A stretch of 64,000 nucleotides of DNA from Clostridium oryzae (GCF_002029235.1 NZ_MZGV01000005.1:62001-126000); one strand, 5' to 3'; shown: positions 47,574 through 56,703, numbered from the stretch's first letter. Notes: generated from the sequence alone by a model not told the origin. Numbers and translations are program-made.

Positions 47574-48947
47574 TTACCGTATTAGAGGAAGCCTTATTGT
47601 AACCTTTCCACTTCCTAAAGCCTCATCATTTTCGATAACAATTTTTCCTCCATGAGCCTTAATTATTTTATTTGCAAAAGCTAAGCCAATTCCGTAATGG
47701 CCGGTTCTGCTTCTACTCTTGTCCTTCGTGTAAAACATTTCTTTAGCCTTTAGCATAGCTTCCTCTGAAAAGCCATCTCCCTCATCTGTTACAATAAAGG
47801 AAAGCCAGTCTCCTTCTGAAACTACCCTCAAACTGATTTTTTTACCTTCAGGAGTATGTTCTATACCGTTCATGATAATGTTCATAAAGGCTCTCTCCAT
47901 TAAGTTTGAATCTATCTTCCAGCTTAGTTGTTCCTTCAAAGTATTTTCTAATACAATCTTAATGTTCTTACTACCTATAGCAGCAATGGCCTTCTTTTCT
48001 ATAGTGGCTAAGAAATCCTTAAAACTACTCTCTTCAAGCTGCAAAACAAAATTATCATTATCATTTGTTGTCTCCATAAGCAGTTTTACATATTCCTCTA
48101 CCTGTTTTGTTGCATCCATGATTTCGCTGCTATAGACAAATGAAGTTTCATCCTTTTGTGTTAAACTTAGCAGCTCTGCATTACCTCTGATTATGGTTAT
48201 AGGTATCTTTATATCATGTACTAATGCACTTATCTGTTCCCTCTTGTTTTTTTCCTGCTCAAACTGAACTTCAAGGGAATTTTTTAAACTTATACGCAAG
48301 CTGTTTAAAGAATCCATAACCCTTTGATATTCTAGAACAGAAACTGATTGTTCCTTAAAATCCAGTTCCTGTTTTTCTATTCTTTCTGTAACGAATCTAA
48401 ATTTATCTAACTCTTGCTTCATTTTTGCAGAGAACTGTTTCGTAAACATATACAGGATACCTATCAAGCAAAGAATATATAGTATGGCAAAAGCCCCTTC
48501 AGGGTATGGCAGAAATCTTCTCAGTTCCGTATTTGAAAACTGCACTGCTATATAATATTTTATAATACAATACTCATTGGCTCGTTTTATTACATAAAAT
48601 CCGGAATATCTTGCCATCCTAATTCCATCATTACTTATAATCTTTTTAACCTTTTGGATTTCGGCTTTCTTCATATTTCCACTCACCACATTTAGGTTTT
48701 GCTTTTTTAAAACTACATAGGATAAATTGTTTGGAATGAGATTAGCTGTCACCTTATGAGCTTCTGATATCTTGGTTTCAGCCTTTTTTATAAGCTGTTC
48801 TGAATAATTTGAAGGAAGAAGGATACCCATTTTCATTAACTGAGTAAATGCTACTATACTTACTAATAAAAACATAACAACTGCTAGTCCAATTTTGACA
48901 ACAAACCTTGTAATATACGCTTGTATGGAGATTTTTTTTACGCCCAC
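47574..48947 (-). CDS. Sensor histidine kinase (Cpr/LanK-like)
   Basis: A 457-residue kinase. Membrane spans are at about residues 15-37 and 151-168, enclosing an extracellular sensor of about 110 residues. His244 lies in ALVHDIKIP, and the ATPase domain has NIIMNGIEH, DEGDGF and GHYGIGLAFANKI. It overlaps its response regulator gene by ten bases. The LanFEG-type exporter genes immediately upstream suggest that it senses antimicrobial peptides, as the C. difficile Cpr system does. Confidence 0.92.
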   Translation of the reverse strand: MGVKKISIQAYITRFVVKIGLAVVMFLLVSIVAFTQLMKMGILLPSNYSEQLIKKAETKISEAHKVTANLIPNNLSYVVLKKQNLNVVSGNMKKAEIQKVKKIISNDGIRMARYSGFYVIKRANEYCIIKYYIAVQFSNTELRRFLPYPEGAFAILYILCLIGILYMFTKQFSAKMKQELDKFRFVTERIEKQELDFKEQSVSVLEYQRVMDSLNSLRISLKNSLEVQFEQEKNKREQISALVHDIKIPITIIRGNAELLSLTQKDETSFVYSSEIMDATKQVEEYVKLLMETTNDNDNFVLQLEESSFKDFLATIEKKAIAAIGSKNIKIVLENTLKEQLSWKIDSNLMERAFMNIIMNGIEHTPEGKKISLRVVSEGDWLSFIVTDEGDGFSEEAMLKAKEMFYTKDKSRSRTGHYGIGLAFANKIIKAHGGKIVIENDEALGSGKVTIRLPLIR

Positions 48948-49600
48948 TTATAACCAACTCCCCATATAGTTTCAATAGGACAATTATCGATTTCATTAAA
49001 TTTCTTACGTATTAACCTTATGTATTCTGTTATTATAGAAAAAAGTGCATCGCTATCTAGCTCATATACAGCCTCGTAAATCTGTTCTTTAGTAAAAACT
49101 CTGCCTTTATTGGCAGCCAAAAACTCGCACACCTTATACTCATTCTTTGTAAATGCTAGAACCTTTTCATTCACTCTTATCTCTTTTTTATCAAAATCTA
49201 CTGTTATATTTCCATCCACTAGTTTTCTGGTTCGCTTTTCACGGTTTTCTCTTCTTAAGTAGGCTTCAACCCTTGCATTTAACTCCATAACCCCAAAAGG
49301 TTTAGGCAGATACTCATCTCCGCCTTCCATCAATCCCTGTACTATTGCAGCCTCATCAGTTTTGGCAGTCAGAAAAACTATAGGGCAATCTACTGTGCCT
49401 CGAATTTTTCTGCACAATTCAAAGCCATCCATTCCAGGCATCATAACATCCAATAAAATTAGGTCATATCCGCAAAAGGCTTCTATATCAACTCCTTCAG
49501 CACCCTGAAATGTTACTACCTCGTGGTTTTTAAGTGAAAGAGCATTTTTAATAAGTTTTAATATTCTTGAGTCATCATCTACCGCTAAAATTTTCGCCAT
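48938..49600 (-). CDS. OmpR-family response regulator
   Basis: A 220-residue regulator with receiver Asp51 (LILLDVMMPGMDG) and a C-terminal winged helix (about 125-220, ending TIWGVGYKWA). It lies 31 bases after the second exporter permease gene and overlaps the kinase gene. This order (ABC genes, then regulator, then kinase) is that of lantibiotic-response loci. Its likely target is the exporter promoter upstream of 51880. Confidence 0.93.
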   Translation of the reverse strand: MAKILAVDDDSRILKLIKNALSLKNHEVVTFQGAEGVDIEAFCGYDLILLDVMMPGMDGFELCRKIRGTVDCPIVFLTAKTDEAAIVQGLMEGGDEYLPKPFGVMELNARVEAYLRRENREKRTRKLVDGNITVDFDKKEIRVNEKVLAFTKNEYKVCEFLAANKGRVFTKEQIYEAVYELDSDALFSIITEYIRLIRKKFNEIDNCPIETIWGVGYKWA

Positions 49601-49631
49601 GCTTCACCTCCATCCAATATGATAGCGTTAA

Positions 49632-50405
49632 TCACGCTCTCTGTCTACCTTCCCAGAAATAGAAAACAGCTATAGATAAGCTTAAGCAGCAAACTGTCAT
49701 AATCCCCATAATCAAGCCGCCTGTAATGTCGTTATGTTGATAATACTTATAGGTTAAAGGAACTTTTGCTCCATGTGCATATTGCGAAACCGTCATAAAG
49801 TTAGACAAACGTACTGACCATGCCCATGGTAAAACTCTCCATATACTGTCTCCCTGGCCTGTACAAGCTAAAGCACTGATTATAACCCCCGCAAAACCCA
49901 TTATGTTGCTAATACCTGTTCCGAAACAATAGGCTATAATTAAATAGAAGCTGTAAAGAAATATAACACTAATAAATACAATCATTGCTGTTTTAATAAA
50001 CATTATATAGCTTATATTCTTAATGTGCAGTACAAACTTCATCGACAGCAGAAAGCTTACGACTGCCAAAAGCAGTGCAAATGCACACATAGATAGCAGC
50101 ATACATAATTGGCTTATAAAGGTTGTTACTTTATGTCTCGTTTTTCCCAGCATCATCTGAAAGCCTCCAGCCTGCTGTTCCTGACTCACAACAAGACTGC
50201 AAAGCACAGCTGCAATAAGCGTCATTGCATAGCCTATCATTTGAAAGAAGGTTCCAAATAGCCCGATGTTAGTTAATCTTCCCTTTCTTCCAAGGCATAA
50301 AAATGTAAGCAAAGCTGTAAGGATAACCGGTAGCCCAATATGCAGCCACATAAAAACACTTTTCTTATTTTTATAAAATTCAGCTCTATAACTGTTCCAA
50401 AACAT
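49632..50405 (-). CDS. LanG-type ABC transporter permease (antimicrobial peptide export)
   Basis: A 257-residue membrane protein with six predicted spans, of the SpaG/MutG/CprC type. It starts MFWNSYRAEFYKNKKSVFMWLHIGLPVIL, and EQQAGGFQMMLGKTRHKVT is the cytoplasmic loop common to these permeases. The gene shares one base with the preceding permease gene. Together with that permease and the ATPase it should expel cationic peptides from the membrane. Confidence 0.87.
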   Translation of the reverse strand: MFWNSYRAEFYKNKKSVFMWLHIGLPVILTALLTFLCLGRKGRLTNIGLFGTFFQMIGYAMTLIAAVLCSLVVSQEQQAGGFQMMLGKTRHKVTTFISQLCMLLSMCAFALLLAVVSFLLSMKFVLHIKNISYIMFIKTAMIVFISVIFLYSFYLIIAYCFGTGISNIMGFAGVIISALACTGQGDSIWRVLPWAWSVRLSNFMTVSQYAHGAKVPLTYKYYQHNDITGGLIMGIMTVCCLSLSIAVFYFWEGRQRA

Positions 50406-51163
50406 TAGCTGATCACCTCTCTATTCGCAAATATAACACTGGTTAATATAGTAAGCACGATGAATAACAATAAACCTAAAGCTATTCCTATTGGTATTAC
50501 ATTAAAATTTATAAGTATATTATCAGCTTTTAGTATTAGTCCATTAGGATGCGTATGTAAAATTGGCACCTGAAGTCTCAATGGATATGTCCATGGATCA
50601 AGCCACCATAAACTAGATGGAGCCTTTCCTGCACCCAGCTCCAGATTAGCAGCACAGCCTATAATCATAAGTACAAAAACATTAATTCTTTTGCTTAACC
50701 AAAGGCACAGCGGTATCTGCCAGAGTGATACCAGCCAGGATATAAGAATTGCTGCAAAACAGCTATAAAAAGGTACAACCTTTGAGGTCTGATGAATCAA
50801 AGCTAGCTGAAGTACTACAAAAATTACGCCTAAAGCTATTGAAGCTATGAAGGTAAAAGCTGCAATAACCATGTTTTTAGCTATCCAGCTTCTTTTCAAA
50901 TCAATCGGGAACGAAAATATAGTTTTATAGCCTGTATCATTTTGTTCGATTGTATGAAACATACCACAAAGCAGCATAATCAAAGCAGGCATCCATAATA
51001 ATCCCCAGTGATTCATCGAACTTAAAAAGGTTAACCGTATATCTCCACCTAAAAAGCTAAACATATATGCAATACAAATACATACTATAGGAACAAGTAT
51101 AAGCAGCTTTCTCAGAATAGATCCTTTAGTTTTTAATAATTCTGACTGTAGATATCTTTTCAC
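50405..51163 (-). CDS. LanE-type ABC transporter permease (antimicrobial peptide export)
   Basis: A 252-residue membrane protein with six spans, of the SpaE/MutE/CprB type. EQNDTGYKTIFSFPIDLKRSWIAKN corresponds to the loop in its LanG partner. It begins directly after the ATPase stop and overlaps the next gene by one base, so the three subunits are translationally coupled. The two permeases are distant paralogues and form a heterodimeric channel. Confidence 0.87.
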   Translation of the reverse strand: MKRYLQSELLKTKGSILRKLLILVPIVCICIAYMFSFLGGDIRLTFLSSMNHWGLLWMPALIMLLCGMFHTIEQNDTGYKTIFSFPIDLKRSWIAKNMVIAAFTFIASIALGVIFVVLQLALIHQTSKVVPFYSCFAAILISWLVSLWQIPLCLWLSKRINVFVLMIIGCAANLELGAGKAPSSLWWLDPWTYPLRLQVPILHTHPNGLILKADNILINFNVIPIGIALGLLLFIVLTILTSVIFANREVIS

Positions 51164-51880
51164 TTATATAACCCTCCTATCTCCAATACTTTTAGCGGCT
51201 ACCTTCATAAATAGGGTTTCTAAATCCTCACCTGTATTTGCTGCTCCTTCATACCCAAGAACTCCATGGCTCATAATCCCAACATAATCCACAATCTGCT
51301 CAACCTCTGACAAAATATGACTTGATAATATCACCGTCATTCCCTGCGCTGGGAATGACTTTATTAGCTTTCGTAATTCTTGAATTCCAATTGGATCAAG
51401 TCCATTAGTAGGTTCATCAAGTATCAATAGCTTAGGTTTATTTAAAATCGCAATAGCTATTCCCAGACGCTGTTTCATTCCCATAGAAAAATTTCTTGCC
51501 TGCTTTTTTCCTGTACCCTCTAAATCTACTATTTCCAGCACTTCATCAATTCTAGTATCCGGTAAACCCAGTATTGTAGTGTGAACCTTTAAATTTTCTC
51601 TGGCATTGAGGTTTCCATAAAGAGGTGCTTGTTCTATTAATGCCCCAATGTCTTTTAAATCCTTGCGGCTCCATGCATGTCCATTAAATATGAGCTCTCC
51701 TGAGGTTGGTTTTATAAGCCCTGTTATCATTTTTAGAGTGGTAGATTTCCCTGCTCCATTTGCTCCTAACAAGCCATATATGCAATTCTCTGGTATTGAA
51801 AGGCTCAGATTTTCCACAGCCTTTTCCTTTTTAAATATTCTTGTTATTTTATTAGTTTTTAATATGTATTTGCTATCCAT
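51164..51880 (-). CDS. LanF/CprA-type ABC transporter ATPase
   Basis: A 238-residue ATPase with Walker A GANGAGKST, signature FSMGMKQR, Walker B LLILDEPTNGLD and switch SSHIL. The usual Q-loop Gln is replaced by Glu (GALIEQAPLY), the E-loop known from lantibiotic-immunity transporters. It is the first gene of the exporter operon, and AGGAGAGG precedes the ATG. The likely role is resistance to lantibiotics or similar cationic peptides; no lantibiotic biosynthesis gene is in the window. Confidence 0.92.
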   Translation of the reverse strand: MDSKYILKTNKITRIFKKEKAVENLSLSIPENCIYGLLGANGAGKSTTLKMITGLIKPTSGELIFNGHAWSRKDLKDIGALIEQAPLYGNLNARENLKVHTTILGLPDTRIDEVLEIVDLEGTGKKQARNFSMGMKQRLGIAIAILNKPKLLILDEPTNGLDPIGIQELRKLIKSFPAQGMTVILSSHILSEVEQIVDYVGIMSHGVLGYEGAANTGEDLETLFMKVAAKSIGDRRVI

Positions 51881-51946
51881 AATTATCCTCTCCTTTTAAC
51901 AAGAATAAGAATAACAAATAAAAATCAAGATTTTCACAAAAATAAT

Positions 51947-51986
51947 GAGAGAGCTCTGTCGACTTTAATGTCTCCAGTGCTCTCTC
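51947..51986 (-). terminator. Hairpin between two ABC loci
   Basis: GAGAGAGC (51947-51954) and GCTCTCTC (51979-51986) form an 8-bp stem. On the minus strand it lies 58 bases after the 52044 gene and is followed by ATTATTTTT. It probably ends the BlaI-led transcript; a leader element of the LanF operon is the alternative. Confidence 0.55.
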
Positions 51987-52043
51987 CCACACTCTCCTTA
52001 GCAAGCCCAACAAGTTTCACTAGCGCTCAGAGGTGCTCTATAA

Positions 52044-53126
52044 TTACCTTTCTCCTTTCTTCCTTCTAACTCCAGCTAATAATTTTGATATTACACAAAA
52101 TACTATAGATGATGATAACGAAACTATTATGGTCCAACTAAAGCAAGTAAAACTATTTCCGAACACTCTATATATATCATTTTCAACATAGAAATGATTA
52201 AATTCAGTCATTCTAATTGGCATAAAGTTAGCAAAATAATGATTAATAGGGTAAGGTTGTCCTTGATCAAAAATAACAAGCAATATACTAAAAAATACTA
52301 CTACTATGGCTCCTGGAATTATCTCATCCATTAAAACCATAATAAATTGTGTAAAGGAAGTAACAAATATCACTGCAAATAATCCTATTAATATATTGAA
52401 AATAAACTGCTGCAAATAAGTAATATTATATACTGAAAGAAAGGTAGTAGAGTTACTTTGAATAGGCTGATTCCACCCATTTAATCCAAAGGGAAACATT
52501 TTGATTATAAAATATAGCGCTACTCCTAAAAAATAGAGTAAGCCAGCGATAATGAACGCTGCAAGAAATCTTGCTCCATCTAGTTTCTTTTTTCCAAATC
52601 TAGTTGAACGATATATTTCTCTCATTTTAATTTGAGGGTCACTTCCTAAAAGAAACAGCAAAATTATAAATATTATTATTAATAACAAAATTATAAACTT
52701 ACCTATGCCGTTATTTATTACTTTCCAACCTTCCGAATACCCCATAGGTAATTTGACAAGTCTCTTCGCTTCCTTCATAATGCTCTTTTTTTCTTTTTCT
52801 GTATATATTATTCTGGTGCTGTCATCTATCGATATCAGCTCATCCACATTAGACTTGTCTATATATTTAAATCTCTCATTATACTCTTTCATAAATTCTA
52901 AATAATTCATATTAATATATTTTTCTTTAGAACATTTTTTTCCATGAGATAAGTTCGCCTGCCAGGAAACTGCTGTTCCATTTTCATATGGGATATTGTA
53001 ATTTCCTACTGCTTTATAGCTGCTTATTGCTGAAAAAAGCGCAATAATTGTAATAATTAATAAGAAAATCTTCAGCGTCAAAACCCTTTTTATTTCTACG
53101 ATTATAATTTGTCTCATATCCTTCAC
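52044..53126 (-). CDS. ABC-2-type membrane protein, intact partner in the BlaI locus
   Basis: A 360-residue protein with one N-terminal span, an extracellular domain of about 100 residues (residues 40-140) and five or so further spans from residue 145. This is the layout of ABC-2 permeases that have a large outer loop. No ATPase gene accompanies it. It starts five bases after the truncated permease gene. The protein ends in a basic tail (GVRRKKGER). Its export partner is presumably lost or encoded elsewhere. Confidence 0.75.
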   Translation of the reverse strand: MKDMRQIIIVEIKRVLTLKIFLLIITIIALFSAISSYKAVGNYNIPYENGTAVSWQANLSHGKKCSKEKYINMNYLEFMKEYNERFKYIDKSNVDELISIDDSTRIIYTEKEKKSIMKEAKRLVKLPMGYSEGWKVINNGIGKFIILLLIIIFIILLFLLGSDPQIKMREIYRSTRFGKKKLDGARFLAAFIIAGLLYFLGVALYFIIKMFPFGLNGWNQPIQSNSTTFLSVYNITYLQQFIFNILIGLFAVIFVTSFTQFIMVLMDEIIPGAIVVVFFSILLVIFDQGQPYPINHYFANFMPIRMTEFNHFYVENDIYRVFGNSFTCFSWTIIVSLSSSIVFCVISKLLAGVRRKKGER

Positions 53127-53130
53127 CTAT

Positions 53131-53841
53131 TTAACTTATACAATACTTTTTATATGTATTTTTAATAAGAAGTTGAAAGAATACTACATATACTGCTGTT
53201 AAGATTAATACAATCACAAAGTATGGTATAGCTGCATTTCCAATAAAAAAATAATACTCAAGTAAAGATGCACTTCTAAATTGCAAGGGATTAAATAACC
53301 TTATATTACTATACGTAGCTGTCTGTCTAAATAAAAGATAAACAATTACAACGGAAGCTCCTATTGTAAACTTTATATTTTTAAATTTTATGGATGTAAG
53401 CATCACGATGTTTGCCATTACTAAAGAACCCATTAACCCTCCAAATAACAATATTAATAATGCTGTTCCAATATTAATATTATAAATAGAGTCAAACCAA
53501 AAGGTCTGTGCTGATGCAGCCCAACCATGCAATGAAGCTATTGCTCCATGCTCTAATACGAAAATGCCTATAAATATAAAATAAATAGTTGCAGTTAAAA
53601 GATTTCCTGCTATCAATCGTGCCCTCATATTCTTCTTTCTTCCACCTGCAGTAGCAAGTGTTAACTCATTTATGCCGCTTGAACTGTCTTTTGCATATGT
53701 GCCTGCAAGAACAAAGGCAACTACAATAAAAAATATTGGATATTCTAGATTAATCCAACTATTTATATTGGCTAATCCTTCATAATAGTCTACACGAAAA
53801 GGAGTCTTTAAATTACTTACTTTTTTATCAATAACCTTCAT
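53131..53841 (-). pseudogene. ABC-2 permease fragment lacking its N-terminus
   Basis: The 236-residue frame starts abruptly with TPFRVDYYEGLANINSW, which normally lies in the middle of such permeases, between the outer loop and the second span. SSSGINELTLATAGGRKKNMRARL is the usual cytoplasmic loop. The expected first span and loop (over 100 residues) are missing. There is no clear ribosome site before the ATG, and the frame overlaps the cut M56 gene by 14 bases. This is best explained as the downstream end of a deletion. Confidence 0.72.
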
Positions 53842-54016
53842 TTGAAATTTTAGGTCTAAAGGGTATGATTAATCCAAATAAGACAATTAGCCATGAATAA
53901 TATCGCAACTTTGCAATATAGCCTCTAAAAAATAACCTCGTAAAAATCAGATACAACACTATAATTGCTGACATGACTATAGAGTTTTTGATAAATATAA
54001 TAAGAAAGTTATCCAT
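53828..54016 (-). pseudogene. BlaR1/MecR1-like M56 peptidase, N-terminal stump
   Basis: Only 62 residues remain of what is normally a protein of several hundred. Two membrane spans with the M56 opening are visible (IFIKNSIVMSAIIVLYLIFTR and YYSWLIVLFGLIIPFRP). The HEXXH zinc-protease motif and the sensor domain are gone. After about residue 55 the sequence leaves the family and stops. It begins two bases after the blaI stop, the usual coupled arrangement. The break coincides with the start of the truncated permease. Confidence 0.75.
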
Positions 54017-54018
54017 AT

Positions 54019-54396
54019 TTATTTTTCTCCCTTTTCAACTATCTTTAATATTTCTTGTACATCTTGATCAGATAGTTTTTTTCCGTCATACAAAGAACTT
54101 ACAAAGCTAAAAATTGAATTTCCATGATAAGTCTTTAAAAAATTACTTGTTTCAAACTTTAAATACTCGTCTTTCTCTATTAAAGGATAATAAGTTCGTT
54201 CCTTTCCATTTTTCTCCGTTTTGATAAATCCCTTGTCTACTAACCTGTTTAGAAAGGATATTACTGTAGGTACTTTCCAGCCTTTCTCATTTCCTATTGC
54301 CTCCATAAGCTTATTAGTGGTGATTGGTTTCTCATTGTCCCATACTGCCTTCATAATTTCAAATTCTGTATCCGGTAACTTTTTTATTTTATCCAT
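54019..54396 (-). CDS. blaI: BlaI/MecI-family repressor
   Basis: A 125-residue winged-helix repressor. LPDTEFEIMKAVWDNEKPITTNKLM and the recognition region GWKVPTVISFLNRLVDKGFIKTEKNGKERTYYPL are typical. The family cleavage region for M56 proteases lies near the middle of the dimerisation domain. The frame extends 27 codons upstream through the promoter, but AAGGAG fits the ATG at 54396. With its M56 partner destroyed, the repressor may stay bound permanently. The promoter carries a clear operator. Confidence 0.92.
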   Translation of the reverse strand: MDKIKKLPDTEFEIMKAVWDNEKPITTNKLMEAIGNEKGWKVPTVISFLNRLVDKGFIKTEKNGKERTYYPLIEKDEYLKFETSNFLKTYHGNSIFSFVSSLYDGKKLSDQDVQEILKIVEKGEK

Positions 54397-54410
54397 GTAG
54401 CGCATCTCCT

Positions 54411-54464
54411 TTTTAGGCAACTGCCTTATATTGATATTATACATTTGCCTAAAATCAAAGTCAA
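54411..54464 (-). promoter_or_regulatory. blaI promoter and inverted-repeat operator
   Basis: On the minus strand TTGACT (54464-54459) and TATAAT (54441-54436) are 17 bases apart. A perfect 10-bp inverted repeat, TTTTAGGCAA/TTGCCTAAAA (54454-54445 and 54420-54411), has one arm inside the spacer and one arm just downstream of the -10. This is the expected layout for BlaI autorepression. Confidence 0.82.
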
Positions 54465-54493
54465 CATATCCCTGCAAAAAAAAACGCAGAAAT

Positions 54494-54533
54494 AAGCCTC
54501 ACAAACTCGGCATTCATCCGGTTTGTGAGGCTT
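54494..54533 (-). terminator. Terminator after the second Uma2 gene
   Basis: AAGCCTCACAAAC (54494-54506) pairs perfectly with 54521-54533. On the minus strand it follows the Uma2 stop by 38 bases and runs shortly into a long T-tract (54484-54475). Confidence 0.82.
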
Positions 54534-54571
54534 CGTAATTAATTGCACCCATTAGAATTTAGCAATAACCT

Positions 54572-55135
54572 CTATATTATGAATAAGTTTTGCAAATCAA
54601 CTGAAAAATCCTGAAATAAATGTGAAGTTACAATATCCTCCTTTGAATATATCCTAGGCTCAGAAAACATTCTATTTTCCTCTAATGTAAAGACTTCCAC
54701 AGTCCTGCTTTTGGGTGATATTATCCAATATTCTCTTACTCCGCATCTCATATAAAGATCCATCTTTTCTATATAATCCTTTGATGTTGTCGATGGGGAT
54801 AACACCTCAACAACAAGTGCTGGTGTACCAACATAATTATTGTCGTTAAGTCCGCTTTTATCACAAATAACTGTAATATCCGGCTGAACCTTATTTTTCT
54901 CTTTACCATTTTCAAGCACTATATCAAAAGGAGCAACGGAATGCCTGCAAGACTTTCCTCTGAAATAAGTTCCAAACTCAGTAGATAAATTTGTAACGAC
55001 TGTTTGATGTATTACAGAAGGTGCTGCCTGTATATATACTATGCCATTTATAAATTCTAAATTGTCTTCTGTTTTATCCATATCTTCAAATTCTTCATAA
55101 CTTATCCGTTTTTTTGTGGAATCATTGCTGTTCAT
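54572..55135 (-). CDS. Uma2-family PD-(D/E)XK nuclease-like protein (second copy)
   Basis: A 187-residue paralogue of the gene at 46908-47486. The core residues are kept: VQPDITVICDKSGL, ALVVEVLSPSTTSKDYIEKMDLY and CGVREYWIISPK. The start ATG at 55135 is preceded by GAGGAGATG. It stands alone, with a terminator behind it. These proteins are often found in several copies in one genome, without a known role. Confidence 0.88.
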   Translation of the reverse strand: MNSNDSTKKRISYEEFEDMDKTEDNLEFINGIVYIQAAPSVIHQTVVTNLSTEFGTYFRGKSCRHSVAPFDIVLENGKEKNKVQPDITVICDKSGLNDNNYVGTPALVVEVLSPSTTSKDYIEKMDLYMRCGVREYWIISPKSRTVEVFTLEENRMFSEPRIYSKEDIVTSHLFQDFSVDLQNLFII

Positions 55136-55355
55136 CTCCTCTTTTATATAGATAAAAAGTTAACCTATCACCTTGTTATATATATTATATCATAGCAATT
55201 AATATTCTTTACATAATTAATGACAACCATCAACCCTTATAAACGTATAGCCCGCCAACATTTCTCTTTAAGAACTTCAGCGAGCTTCTCCCTCCTTTTA
55301 CATATATACTAGACCTACCAAAACACATATCTCAATAATAACGATTTGCAAAAAA

Positions 55356-55391
55356 CCGCAAGCATATACCAACTCAATTTTGCTTGCGGTC
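55356..55391 (-). terminator. Terminator of the SPFH operon
   Basis: ACCGCAAGCA (55356-55365) pairs with 55382-55391. On the minus strand it lies seven bases after the stop of the small coiled-coil gene and is followed by TTTTT. Confidence 0.88.
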
Positions 55392-55397
55392 CTTAAA

Positions 55398-55652
55398 CTA
55401 TTTTTTTCTTCTATTTCTAACGCACTCCGCTAATAAATATTCAATCTGACCATTGATAGAACGATAATCATCTTCTGCCCATGCAGCCAGTTCATTCCAA
55501 AGGCTTGCAGATAAACGAAGCAGAATCTGCTTTTTAGCCTTTTCCTTTTCTTTTAGAACTTTCTCACGCTGCTTTACTTCCTCTTCGAGCATTTCGATAC
55601 GTTTAAGTCGTTCCTTTAGTTCTTCCTCTTCATTTCCCAGTTTGCGTTCCAT
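55398..55652 (-). CDS. Small coiled-coil / ribbon-helix-helix-like partner of the SPFH protein
   Basis: An 84-residue protein from the ATG at 55652. The first half is a charged heptad coiled coil (about residues 6-40, EEEELKERLKRIEMLEEEV). The second half (KKQILLRLSASLWNELAAWAEDDYRSINGQIEYLLAECV) looks like an Arc-type ribbon-helix-helix: a short strand, then two helices with RSINGQIEYLL. It lies 25 bases after the SPFH gene and before a shared terminator. It could bind DNA or cap the SPFH assembly; function is inferred only from layout. Confidence 0.75.
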   Translation of the reverse strand: MERKLGNEEEELKERLKRIEMLEEEVKQREKVLKEKEKAKKQILLRLSASLWNELAAWAEDDYRSINGQIEYLLAECVRNRRKK

Positions 55653-55677
55653 ATCTAACAACCTTTACCGCTTTCTT

Positions 55678-56703
55678 TTAATAGATGCTTCCACTGTTTA
55701 CAATCGGCTGAGCTTCTTTGTTTCCACAGAGAACTACCAAGAGATTGCTGACCATCTGTGCCTTACGTTCTTCATCGAGTACAACTACTTCATCTTCACT
55801 AAGCTGATCAATTGCCATCTTTACCATTCCCACAGCACCTTCTACAATTTTCTGACGTGCTGCTATTACTGCTACGGCCTGCTGCCTCTGGAGCATCGCA
55901 GCAGCTATTTCCTCAGCATAAGATAAATGTGTAATCCTTACCTCTTCAATTTCAAGTCCTGCCCCTTCTACGCGCTGCTGCAATTCGTCTCTCATACCCT
56001 CGGCAATCTCCTGACTGCTGCCACGAAGCGTCTTCTCATCGGCATCATCTTCCATAGTATCATAAGGGAATAGTCTTGCCACATTTCTAATAGTCGTATC
56101 ACATTGAATCGATAAAAATGTTTTATAGTTTTCCACACTAAATACAGCCCTTGTTGGATCAGCTACACGCCAAATCACAATTGCTCCAATTATAATAGGA
56201 TTTCCAAGAACATCATTTACCTTTTGCTTTTCATTGCTTAAGGTCATTGTCTTCGTTGAAATTTTCTTACCTGTTGTTGCTGGAATAGTAGTTTCTGCAG
56301 CTGTTCCAGCAGCTCCAGTTCCAACTTTAACGGTGCTGGCATTTGTTTTACTTGCAGGATTAAAGCCTGTAGCAAATGGGTTTACATAATAGAAGCCCTC
56401 TTTCTTAATGGTTCCATAGTACTTACCAAACAAATTCAAAACTAGTGCCTCATTAGGATTGATAACACGAAGTCCAGGCAAAACAAACATAAGTACCACA
56501 AACAATACACTTCCAAGCACAATCAATAAAATTCCTGCAATACTTCCTCCATTATCTTTGCTCACTAGAATACATCCATAAACAAAGCCTGCAACAGCTG
56601 CCACAAAGCCAACTAGAATCATCAGCAAGGCAGTTCCACCGCTAAAAGGATTGATTTCCTTTTCTTCAATAATTCTTACTCCTTGTTTAACTTCTTCTCC
56701 CAT
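55678..56703 (-). CDS. SPFH-domain membrane protein (stomatin/prohibitin-like)
   Basis: A 341-residue protein with two N-terminal membrane spans (about residues 24-46 and 54-77). An SPFH domain follows from about residue 80 (GLRVINPNEALVLNLFGKYYGTIKKEGFYYVNPF), then a helical C-terminal region with AMLQRQQAVAVIAARQKIVEGAV. An insert rich in Ala/Thr (residues 118-145) sits within the domain. Such proteins form membrane-bound rings and help organise or protect membranes. AGGAGAAG precedes the ATG. Confidence 0.92.
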   Translation of the reverse strand: MGEEVKQGVRIIEEKEINPFSGGTALLMILVGFVAAVAGFVYGCILVSKDNGGSIAGILLIVLGSVLFVVLMFVLPGLRVINPNEALVLNLFGKYYGTIKKEGFYYVNPFATGFNPASKTNASTVKVGTGAAGTAAETTIPATTGKKISTKTMTLSNEKQKVNDVLGNPIIIGAIVIWRVADPTRAVFSVENYKTFLSIQCDTTIRNVARLFPYDTMEDDADEKTLRGSSQEIAEGMRDELQQRVEGAGLEIEEVRITHLSYAEEIAAAMLQRQQAVAVIAARQKIVEGAVGMVKMAIDQLSEDEVVVLDEERKAQMVSNLLVVLCGNKEAQPIVNSGSIY

